DNA from: Rhinopomastus cyanomelas
Lineage: Eukaryota > Chordata > Aves > Bucerotiformes > Rhinopomastidae
Assembly (NCBI GenBank): GCA_013400115.1
Contig: VXBP01004367.1
Location: forward strand, 186,556-250,555
Length of the DNA: 64,000 nucleotides
Direction of reading: 5' to 3'
The notes beneath the pieces are model-generated. The model ran no database searches. It saw only the letters and a list, made by a program, of their open reading frames with translations, and was not told the origin of the DNA. A program made the position numbers and the translations under genes. Positions 44,001 to 56,000 of the stretch are shown here, piece by piece (position 1 is the first letter of the stretch; every line of letters begins with the position of its first letter).

Positions 44001-47000
44001 TGTCTTTGCTTTTGGTCTACACAGAATCACAGAACATTGGGGATTGGAAGAGACCTTGAAAGATCATCTAGTCCAGTCCCCTGAACCGTCGGGCAGATTG
44101 TTTTGTGTCAGATAGAGTGGATGGAGCAACTCCTTTGTTTGTGAGAAAGAGCTGGCTGGATGTTAAAACTGAATGTGTAAGATTAAGTGAAAACAAGGGG
44201 ATATCAAACCTTGTTCATAGCTGTGGGGAGACTGCCAGCTCTTCCACAGAACCACAGAACATCAGGGATTGGAAGGGACCATGAAGATCATCCAGTCCCA
44301 TCCCCCTGCCACAGCAGGATCCCCTAGATCCAGTCGCACAGGAACATGTCCAGGTGGGTTTTAAGTGTCTCCAGAGAAGGAGACTCCACAACTCCCAGGG
44401 CAGCCCCTTCCAGTGCTCTGGCACCCTCACTGGGAAGAAGTTCCTTCTCACACTGATGTGGAACCTCCTCTGTTCCAGCTCACACCCACTGCCCCTTTAG
44501 ATGACACTGAGCAGAGCCTGGCTCCATCCTCCTGACACCCCCCAGTTAAGAGCAGAAAGGAAGGCACACACTGTGTGGATACAGCTAGCTGCACAGCAGT
44601 CAGAGCTCAGAGCTGGCTGTACCATGGCTGTGTCTGACCTGCACTGTGGTGCTTAGCCTTGGTCTGGCAATGAGTGACCTACTAGTCTTGTTTTCTCTCT
44701 GTATAAAGTCAATAGACTTGTGTGCAATGAAAACCTCATCAAGTCAAAGGCACGGTGACAAGGAGAAGCTAAGCTTAGGCCCTTCTTTTTCCTCTTCCAG
44801 GATGAAGTAGAGCACCTGGCATTTCAAGGTTGAGCTGTTTTTAAGACCATGTGTCTCCAGTGTGATCTGTGAATTAGGACTGAAGTTCTGTTCTGGGTAA
44901 TAAACCCCAGAATCATTGCACAGGGGCTGGGTGATCATCCCAGATCAGAAAACAGTGGCAGTAGGGTTTGGTTACTAATGTTGTCCATGCAGTGATGCCT
45001 GCAAGCTGGAGGAAGTGTTTGGAACGTGATGTCATGTCCTTTTCACCCAGTCTGTTCCAGTAGCTGGCTACAGTGACTGGATCTGTAGAGTTGAAGGGAG
45101 TGATCGTTCTTTTGCAGCACGCGGCAGAGCTGGAACAGAAGCAGAATGAAAGTGAGAACAGGAAGCTACTGGGTGAAATTGTGAAGTACAGCAATGTCAT
45201 ACAGGTAAGTCTGAAGCCCATCTGCCTTCTCTCACTGTTGGAGACAGCTGTTTCCTGTCAGGGTTACAGTGAAACTAGCTGTAGTCCGGCTGTCAAGGGT
45301 CAGATAAACAGAACTTGGTGAAGCTTTGCAATGTACTTGGGTTTCTGTCTGTCTTACAGCCCCCCACAAGTGCTGTATGTGTGCAGGTCTTGCTGCTGTG
45401 GTTTAGACTCTTGGTGTCAAAAATGTCTCTTCCATTCTCAAGATTTATTTCAGAATCATCTTGTGGAGGTGCTGTGCAGCTCCTTTTGAACAGCTTCAGT
45501 CACAGAGTCACAGAACATTAGGGACTGGAAGGGACCTTGAAAGATCAGCCAGTCCAGTCCCCCCACCACAGCAGGATCCTCTAGCACAGGAACATGCCCA
45601 GGAGGGTTTTAAGCATCTCCAGAGAAGGAGACTCCACAACCCCCCTGGGCAGCCCCTTCCAGGGCTCTGGCACCCTCACTGGGAAGAAGGTCCTTCTGTC
45701 ATTGATGTGGAACCTCCTCTGCTCCAGCTGACACCCACTGCCCCTTGTCCTATCACTAGATGCCCCTGAGCAGAGCCTGGCTCCATCTTCCTGACACCCA
45801 CCCTTCACATATTTATCAACATTAATGAGGTCACCCCTCAGTCTTTGTTTCTCCAAGCCCAAGAGTCACAGCCCCCTCAGTCTTTCCTCATCAGAGAGAT
45901 GCTCCTCTCCCTTCATCTTCTCTGTGGCTCTGCGCTGGGCTCTCTCTCTGTGGAACTGAGGGGCCCACAACTGCACACACTATTCCAGATGTGGACTCCC
46001 CAGGGCAGAGCAGAGGGGGAGGAAAGCTCTCTCCCTCTACTAACCACCCCATTCTGATCCACCCCAGGATGCCACTGGCCTTCTGGCCACAAGAACACAT
46101 TGCTCTCAAGATTTATTTCAGAATCATGTTGTAGAGACACTGTGCAGCTCCTTTTGAGTCTCCACAGCCCGTTGCATCTGATGACCTACAAGTAAGGCAC
46201 AAGCTCTGTCCAGCTTCCCTGGAACAGCTGGGACGCCTGGAGGTGCCACAGTTGATGGACCCGCGCTCTGCCTGTGCGGTGTCTCTCGGTCTGAGGTGGT
46301 GGTTCCTGTTTCTGTGGTGATTTCTTACTACAGACCTCATCTCACAGCCTGTGCTGCCTCTTCTGACTGAAAGCAACAGCTCCAGTAATTGTTGGACTCC
46401 TGTTTGTTCTCAGCTGCTGCACATAAAAAGCAACAAGTACCTCACGGTCAACAAGAGGCTGCCGGCTCTGCTGGAGAAGAACGCGATGCGGGTGTCTCTG
46501 GATGCTGCAGGGAACGAGGGCTCCTGGTTTTATATCCAGCCCTTCTGGAAGCTACGGAGTGAAGGTGATAACGTAAGTGCAAGCACTGGGTGTGTGACAG
46601 GGGGAAGGCAAACTCTGTGCTTTACCTTGATATCCCCCTGCAACACGGGAGTGGCGTCTGCGACTGGAATCGGGGTGGTGGGTCTTTCCTGGGTGGGTTT
46701 CTGCGGGAGCCTGGAGTACTGGCAGGAGGAAGAGCACGTGGGAGGGCTCTTTGCTGCACATCAGGGAGGGCACCCTCAGATCAGACCTCGAGTCTGCGTT
46801 CGGTTGGCTGTGGCCTGGATAGGTGCCTGCTGTGCCAAGTGTAAGTCTGCCTCTGGGAAGGCCACAGGGTGAGCTCTAGTAGCCCCGGCTGGGCATGCTT
46901 GGCCGCTGCCCCCTGCGAAGCAGTCGGTGAAGGAGCCCGCTCCCGTTTGCAGACAGGAACGCCTGCTCTCTCCTGTGTTTTCTTTCATTAACTCTGTGGT

Positions 47001-50000
47001 TAACCCAGCTCTTGGGATGCTGTCCAGGATGAGTGTGGTTGCTTGCAGCTCCTTCTTGGCCAGGCATCGTGGGGAAGGCGAGCACTGCAGTTCCCAGCTT
47101 CTGGAGGCCGTGACGTCTGTATCTGTTCCACGTGGCGATCAGAAGAGTGTGTGAAAAGCTCCCCTTTTCCCCAAGCCTGTGGCAGAGAAAAGCAGCAAGT
47201 GTTGGTACCCTTCGGGTACCTCTGCGTGGCTGGGAAAAGACGAGTGTTGTGGTGGAAGCATTAACCTGGTCCTGCTTTCCCTCCTTGGAAAGGAAAAAAG
47301 CTGCTTGAAGGTTTTGGCTTCGTCTTCTGTTAGAATAGTGTCAGTTCAGCAGCTTCTTAATTTCTCATGCCCTCATCCCTGGGAAATCAGTGCACTTCAT
47401 GCTCTTCACAGTGAAGTTCCCAGATCTGCAGAGCCATCACGAGCTCCTACAGCTGGGAGCAGCCTCGTGCTGCTCATCTTCGGCCTCGTGCGCCATCCTC
47501 AGCGCCGCAGTTCTGCGCTGTGGTGGGTGGATAAACGTTTGCAAGCGCTGTAGCTGCTCTGGAAAGCTTGTGGATGCTGCAGTGATCCCAGTCTGCAGAC
47601 CCCTCCCCTATTTCCTTCCCTGTGGGACTGTGTTTGGCAGCAGTATCCTGTGGGAATGTCCACAATGGGAACTCCAGAGGCCGTGACAGCTTTGCTCGTA
47701 ACTTAATGACCACCTCTGGAACCTGCCTGCTGCTCGTGTGCTGTCACCAGGTGTTGCCTGTCAGAGCTGGTTGCTCACCATTGTTGTATTCTGGGAGCTC
47801 CTCAGCCCCAAGGTTTTCCTCTCTTCTACCTGGAGGGTGTCCCAGATCTGACAGTTTTCTGTAGCACTGGACGTTTGCAAACCTCAGCCCTTCGGTAGCT
47901 CTCGCGGTGCAGCTCTGACACGTCTCCAAGGCAGCTGTAGTGTGGGGGGCAGGAGAGAGCCTCCGTTTGCCTGCTGCCCACAGAGAGGTGCTGCAGCCTT
48001 GTGCCCACTTCTTTCTTCTCCCACATGGGAGCCTAGGAAAAGGCTGCTTTCTGGAGGACTCCTCTACAAAGCACCTGAGAAGGTGGGGGTGTAAGTTTGA
48101 GGCCGCTTCACTCACTCACTAGGCTGGCTTTGAAAGGACTTGTGTTTTCCTGTATGCTTGTCTTCTAGTGGCCTCTTGGAGTGCAGAGGTGGCTTGGTGT
48201 GTGGGGCCCTTCTTCTGTGTGGTAGCTGTGGTTTTGTTAGTCTTCCCTCTCTGCTCTAACAGAATCACACAGAATCACAGAACATTAGGGAAGGGACCTC
48301 GAAAGATCATCCAGTCCAGTCCCCCCACCACAGCAGGGTCACCTAGATCCAGTCACACAGGAACACATCCAGGTGGGTTTTAAATGTCTCCAGAGAAGGA
48401 GACTCCACAACCCCCCTGGGCAGCCCCTTCCAGGGCTCTGTCACCCTCAAAGGGAAGAAGTTCCTTCTCATATTGATGTGGAACCTCCTCTGTTCCTGCT
48501 GACTCCCACTGCCCCTCGTCCTATCACTAGATGACACTGAGCAGAGCCTGGCTCCATCCTCCTGACACCCACCCTTCACGTATTTATCAACATGAATGAG
48601 GTCACCCCTCAGTCTCCTCCAAGCTCAAGAGCCCCAGGTCCCTCAGCCATTCCTCAGCAGAGAGTTGCTCCCCTCCCTCCATCATCTTCATGGCTCTGTG
48701 CTGGGCTCTCTCCAGTGGTTCTGTTAAAACCATTTAGGTTGGAAAAGACCATGAAGGTCATAGAGTCCAACCATTAACCTAACTATACCCAACCTAGCAC
48801 TAAATCAAGTCCCTAAGCTCCATATCTACCTGTCTTCTAAAAATGCATAGGGACGGCGAATGAACCCCCTTCTGTGGGCAGCCCATCCAACACTGAAGAA
48901 CCGTTCTGTTTCTCCCAGTGTTTACCCTTAACTTCTTCTGTCAGAGCTTGAGGCCTTTTGTTGTTTGTCCTCTCATATATTATTTGTGAGAAGAGCTCAG
49001 CAGCCACCTCCCTACAGCCTTCTTGCAGGCAGTTGCAAACAGCAGTGAGGAGATTGAGGGGTGACCCCATGAACGTTGATAAATATGTGAAGGGTGGGTG
49101 TCAGGAGGATGGAGCCAGGCTCTGCTCAGGGGCATCTAATGATAGGACACAAAGGGCAATGGGTGTGAGCTGGAACAGAAGAGGTTCCACACCAGTCTGA
49201 GAAGGACCTTCTTCCCAGTGAGGGTGCCAGAGCCCTGGAAAGGGCTGCCCAGGGGGGCTGTGGAGTCTCTCTCTCTCTTGAGATGTTTAAAACCCTCCTG
49301 GCCATGTTCCTACGTGGCTGGATCTAGGTGATCCTGCAGGGGGATCAGACTGGATGATGTTTTGAGGTCCCTTCCAAGCCCTAATGTTCTGTGGTTCTGC
49401 GAGGTCTCCCCTCAGCCTCCTTTTCTCTGGTTGATGCCATGGCAGTCACAGGCTGGGGTTCCCAGACACCTTCCCCCTGCACCTCCTGCTCTCTTCCCTT
49501 TGCAGACAAGATGCCCAGTGACGTCCCTTCACACCAACGACGTCGCCCAGTCGTGGTGTTCCTGCAGTCATTCTGAAGACCTCATTCCACTTTGCAGGGT
49601 GCCAGGCTGATGGTTTGTTGGTTAATGGTCTGACCATGACTTCTTAGAGCGGGCAGTAAGTAACGTCTGTGTGGAGCATGGCATGCCGACACGGGTGGCA
49701 TCAGTCGTGTGTCTGGAAGCATCCTGTCGTGGTCGTGCTTCCGTTGGTGACCTTGTCCTCCTTGCTCAGATCCAGCAGGGTGCTGTGTGTGGCCTGAGCA
49801 TGATGGCCCTGGTGTCTGTGAAGAGCAGGCACTCTTATTCCTCCCCTCTGCAGCAGGAGGGCCAAGTTCACCTCTGTTCAGGTTACAAGCAGGTGAACTG
49901 GGCTCTGCCTCCTCACAGGAGATGTGCTGACCGATGCAGATCTGTGTTCCCAAAGCGAGCATGGCTTGTGCAGCACTTCACACGTAGCCACTTGCCCCCA

Positions 50001-53000
50001 CTTCTGTGTGTGTGCGTGTGTGTGCGCACTTCAAATTGCTGAGAGCAGCATCGGCGCATCGGGAGCCCGGGCTGTGGGTTTGCCAGCCAGGCTGTGTGGA
50101 CTGATTGATTCATTCTTTGATTCATTCTGATTTTGCCTTTTACAAACGTTGTGTTGAGTTTCCCTCCCTCGCCTCCCGCTGCCGAGATGCAGATGGAATT
50201 CTCTTCGTGCATGTCTCGAGTGCTTCTCAGGTCAAAGATGTTTTCATGTGTTGTTTTTCCTTCCCCTGCATCGAGAAGAATTCCAAGGGCTTGGGGTCAA
50301 CTAGGATCTCCTCTGGCAGAGAGAAGGCCTTTTGGATGAGGTAGCGGCTGCGTGTGCTGAGCTCCAAGCACAGCTTGTGCAGGGGAGATGCTCTGGTCAC
50401 CTCTCTGTATTTCCAGTGATTAATGGTCCTAGTCTCCTTCTCTGGAGATGTTTAAAACCCACCTGGACATGATCCTGTGTGACTTGGTCTAGGGGATCCT
50501 GCTGTGGCAGGGGGTTGGACTGGATGATCTTTCGAGGTCCCTTCCAGTCCTTAATGTTCTGTGATTCTGTGACCTCCTGGAACAGAGGAGGTTCCACATC
50601 AGTATGGGAAGGACCTTCTTCCCAGTGACGGTGCCAGAGCCCTGGAAGGGGCTGCCCAGGGGGTTGTGGAGTCTCCTTCTCTGGAGACATTTAAGACCCG
50701 CCTGGACATGTTCCTGTGTGACTTGATCTAGGTGATCCTGCTGTGGCAGGGGGATTGGACTGGATGATCTTCTGAGGTCCCTTCCAATCCCTAATGTTCT
50801 GTGGTTCCCAGATCTGAATCACACAGCTTCTGGGCCAGAAGGTGGCCCACAGAGCTGGGGAGTCACTGGGCTGAAGAAGTCTTGCTACAGGCAAATTGTG
50901 AGGGCTTGTCTGATGGGAGGAGGCTGGTGGACAGCAGGGGAGGCCAGAGCCTTGTTGTCTGATGACAGATCACTTTCTGAACTTTCTCTGCCTTGTGCCT
51001 GGCAGTAAGTGCAGGATCAGGAGTAGCTATTGGCAGCTTTAGATGAACTGAGCTGCTCTTGGAGTCCATAGGTTCATAATCTATTCCCAAGTGGTTTTTC
51101 ATTACCATCTTGATTTCTGCTAACTTGAAGTGGGATTGAAGCAGCACGTTTGTATTAAGAAAGAAGTAAGTGTCCCCAGACTGTTTTCACGAGGCTGGGG
51201 AGAGGTCTGGAGATCAGGCCGTGTGGAGAGCGGCTGAGGGAGCTGGGGTTATTGAGTCTAGAGAAGAGGAGGCTGAGAGGAGACCGTCTTGCTCTCTACA
51301 GCCACCTAAAAGGAGGTTGTAGAGAGGCTGCTGCTGGTCTCTTCTCCCAAATTATTATTGATAGGACGAGGGGTAATGGCCTCAAGTTGCATCAGAGGAG
51401 GTTTAGATTGGATCTGAGGAAGAAGTTCTTTCCAGAGAGACTGGTTGGGCCCTGGGAGAGACTTCCCAGGAAGGTGGTGGAGTCCCCATCCCTGGAGGTG
51501 TTTGAAAACTGAGTAGCTCGAGCACTTGGGGCCATGGTCTAGGAGTTAGGGAGCTGCTGGGCTGAGGGCTGGACTTGGTGATCCTTGGTGTCCTTTCCAG
51601 CCATCATGAGTCTATGATTCTAAGTCTCTGCTGAAGTGGAGGACGTGAGAATGCAGGAACGCATGGACATGAAACCTTGAACCCAAGGAATTGCAGGGCC
51701 ATGGACTGACAGAGCTGGTGCGTGGCCGAGTGCCACTCCTAGAGCACGTGTTGGAGTGATTTCTGGATTCTACTGGGCAACTGCAGAGGTCTAAACTGCT
51801 TTTTTCTTTCTGATTTCCAGGTTGTTGTGGGAGACAAAGTTGTTCTCATGCCAGTCAATGCAGGGCAGCCTCTACACGCGAGCAACATTGAGCTTCTGGA
51901 TAACCCTGGCTGCAAAGAGGTGAGTTCAGTGCAGGGAGGAGAGGTAACTGCTGCTCTGAGATGTGTTTTGTGGTGTGGCTAGTGACCAGAAGCCCATAAA
52001 CCTGCCCTGGGCAGGTTCTCCCTGGCACTGACTGCCCTGTGAGGTTTGCTTGAGTATCTGCTGCTCTCACTGATGTGAAAGTACTGTTCCAGCAGCTGCC
52101 TTTGGTTGGCTGTCAGCACACAGGGTGGCCTTTTGCCCACTTAATCTTCTCCAACATCAAAATGCTGAGCATAGGATGTATTGGATTGGAAGGGACCTCC
52201 AAAGGTCATCTAGTGCAGTCCCCCCGCGACAGGCAGGAACATCTCTGACTAGAACAGATTGCTCTGAGCCCCATCTAGCCTGAGTCTGAATGTCTGCAGG
52301 GATGGGTCCTCCACCATGTCTCTGGGAAACCTGTGCCAGGGACCCAGCTCCCTCAGATTAACAAACATTTTCTTGAGAGCTTCAAGACCCTTGTTGGGAC
52401 CTGTTCGAGTAGATAGGGAAGGCCATGTCTTCTGCCACCCTGGATGTGGTGGTGTCGAGGAACAGAACGTCTTACAAAGAAAGCAACAGCCCTTGGGAGT
52501 GTGACTGTGGGGTTGTGGTTTGTTTTCCCCAAAGGTGAACGCTGTCAACTGTAACACGAGCTGGAAGATAACTCTGTTCATGAAGTTCAGCAGTTACCGA
52601 GATGACGTGCTGAAAGGAGTAAGTGTGGGGGTTTGGGTTACTCTTTCTGGTTAGTTATTTTTTGAATCAAAAGAACCTGGGTTTAGGTTGGCCATCAGGA
52701 AGAAAGTCTTCCTGGACAGAGTGATCAGGCACTGGGATGGGCTGCCCAGGGTGGTGGCTGAGTCCCCATCCCTGGATGAGTGTAGAAGATGCTTAGATGT
52801 GGTGTTGGGGGATCTGGTTTAGGGGTGACCTTGTAGAGTAGGGTTGACGGTTGGACTCATTGATCCCAAGGGTCATTTCCAACTTCAGTGATTCTATGAA
52901 AGGTGATGATATCTGTAGGAACACAACACAGCTCTAAATGCAGAGGGATTGCACAGCTTCACGCCTCCGGGGTGTGACACTTCGTAACATCATTTATTTA

Positions 53001-56000
53001 AAGAATTAAATTAATCTGTCCTCTCTTGTACCTCAATGCATCATTACCAACTGGCTATTCCTCTCTGGGTATCAATCATAGAATCATAGAATCATTAGGG
53101 ATTGGAAGGGGCTTCGAAAGATCATCCAGTTCAACCCTCTGCCACAGCAGGATCACCAAGACCAAGTTGCACGGGAACATATCTGGATAGGTTTTAAATG
53201 TCTCCAGAGAATGAGCCTCCACACACCCCTGGGCAGCCCCTTCCAGTGCTCTGGCACCCTCACTGGGGAGACTGGATCTTTCGAGGTCCCTTCCAATCTG
53301 TTCTGTGATTCTGTGAACTTTCTGCCTTCACAGAAGGGCTTGGATCTCCTGCAGGGTGGGCTGATCCCAGCTGATCTCCAGGGATGCTCTGCACTTGCTA
53401 CCTGCTCCATCAATGGGAACCTAACACGTATTTTTGCCAGCATCACCTCTGCTGCTGTCACTGGAGCTGGTGGAGACGCAGAGGATGAGTGCCTACCACT
53501 GAATAGCACTTCTCCCTGTTCCTTTAGGGAGATGTCGTGAGGCTGTTCCACGCAGAGCAAGAGAAGTTCCTGACCTGCGACGAATACGAGAAGAAACAAC
53601 ACATCTTCCTTCGCACTACGTTACGTCAGTCGGCCACCTCTGCCACCAGCTCGAAAGCCCTGTGGGAGATTGAGGTATTTTTGTCTCGTATGAGTATTTT
53701 AGGATCAGAAGGCTGCTGCTCAGTAACAGTGATTGACCACAGTCTGAATAAATCATGGCCTTCTGCTACCATCACACACCCACCCCTCCAGAACCGCTAC
53801 TATCTGGTGAAGCCATTCGTGTGGGGTGAGCAGTGAGGAGATGCTTTACTGCAGTGAAGTTGAGGGGGAGCAGTGAGGAGGTGCTTTCTGCCCCTGCTTA
53901 CCTGCACCAGCGTGTCGAAGAGCCACCTTTAGGCTTGACATAAATGACCCTGGTGGTCCCAGCAGAAGGAGCAACACTCGTGTGTCCTGAGTTTAGAGTG
54001 TTTGAACTTGATGTGCGGTGCAGAAAGCTGAGATCCTGACTCCCCAGGAATCCCACAGCTGTCATCTTCTGCATCAGCATCTGCTTGAAGTTAGACTGAG
54101 AAAATGAGCTGTTGTGGAGCGGTGGTGAGTTTGAGAAGATGGCTAGCAAACGTGTTGCTGCTCGACTGAGCAACTTTGGGAGCTGATGTGTCTCAAACAC
54201 TGGCCGTGAGAGTAAAGAAGCTGCTGTCCCAGAAAGGTGGTTCTGTGCTGGACAAGCTTTGTGTGTTTAAAACAGCCCCTCGCTCAGGCAAACGCTTGAT
54301 GTTCGTCTCAGTGTTTGGTACTTGCAGTTGTTGGAGGTTGCTCCTGAAGAGGGTAGCAAATGACTTGTAGCTTAATCAAGGAGAAGAGGAAACAACCTGG
54401 GGTATCTGACATTATATGGGAATGGGTGGTTAGCAGATCAAGAGAGGTTCTCCTCCACCTCTGCTCTGCCCTGGTGGGACTGCAGCTGGAGTATTCTGTC
54501 CACTTCTGGGCCCCTCAGTTCCAGAAGGACACAGAGCTGCTGGAGAGAGTCCAGCACAGAGCCACAGGGATGATGAAGGGAGGGGAGCATCTCCCTGATG
54601 GGGAAAGGCTGAGGGAGCTGGGTCACTTAAGCTTGGAGAAAAGGAGCCTGAGGGGTGACCCCATGAATGTTGATAAATATGTGAAGGGTGGGTGTCAGGA
54701 GGATGGAGCCAGGCTCTGCTCAGGGGCACCTAATGATAAGACATGGGGCAATGGGTGTCAACTGGAATGTAGGAGCTTTCATGTAAATATGAGAAGCAAC
54801 TTCTTCCAAGCAGTGAGGGTTCCAGAGCCCTGGAAGGGGCTGCCCAGGGGGGTTGTGGAGTCTCTTTCTCTGGAGACACTTAAAACCCACCTGGATGTGT
54901 TCCTGTGCGACTTGGTCTGGCTGATCCTGCTCTGGCAGGAGGATTGGAGTAGATGATCCTTCGAGATCCCTTCCAATCCCTGATGGTTCTGTGAAACCTT
55001 ATCAGAAGCCCAGAGTGGAGCCACCAGCTGAGCTGTTGTATGTGGTGGAAGAGAGGGCTCGAGTGCTTGTAGCTCTGTGGTTCACGTGTTTCTGTTTGGC
55101 CTGAGCTGTGGGAAATGTCAGTGAACTCGGTGTGATCCTGAGCACACAACTGAAATCTATGTGGAATCTATTTTAGGTCGTCCATCATGACCCGTGCCGG
55201 GGAGGAGCTGGCCAGTGGAACAGCCTGTTTAGATTTAAACACTTGGCAACTGGAAACTACTTAGCTGCAGAGGTAAGCCTGTCAGTTCAACGCCGTTGTG
55301 CTTTGCCTAGCCAGGTGCTAGACAGTTCTGCTGCTTCAGCCCTGCTGTGGCAGCTGGGCCCATGATGTGGAGCTCTGGGAAGATCTCCTGTCAGGTCTGA
55401 ATGAGAAGATCTGGGTGTGCACTGCTGTGGAGCCTCCTTCTCTGGTAATGCTTCAAATCTGCCTGGACATGTTCCTCTGTGACTGGATCTAGAGGATCCT
55501 GCTGTGGTGAGGGGATTGGACTGGATGATCTTTGGAGGTCCCTTCCAACCCCTAGTGTTCTGTGATTCATGCTGCAGCTGGGGTGACACTAGTAGGTGAG
55601 TTCAAGACAGCATCCAACCCTCGTTTCCACTGTGCTGTTGAATCTGCTGTTGCCATGGCAGCCAGGACAAACACCGCGGGTAAATAGCCACCGTATTTAC
55701 ACTGCAAATCCTTGGATTCACTTATCTCTGCTCTTATTTGCCCTTGAGTTTTGGAGCAGGTTTGTGGTCAGTCAAACATTCTTTGCTGGCTCAGGCAGCT
55801 GTGTTGCAGAGTAAATCCTTAGATTGGATCCCAGTGCCAGCACTGAGCCTGGTCAGAGGAACCTGTGTGCCAGCACCGGGCTCTAACTCAGGAGCTGTCA
55901 CTGCTGCAGGCTCTAAGCTTCTTGGAAAGAAGGTTTCCATGGTGCTGCTTTCAACACAGTGATCTTTGCCAGCCAGCACCTGTCCAAGGCATCTCTAGTG

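Noticed and set aside
46351..46872. 173-residue forward open frame
   Set aside because: It contains ITPR2 exon 5 but runs through both splice sites into intron sequence; only 46414-46572 is coding.
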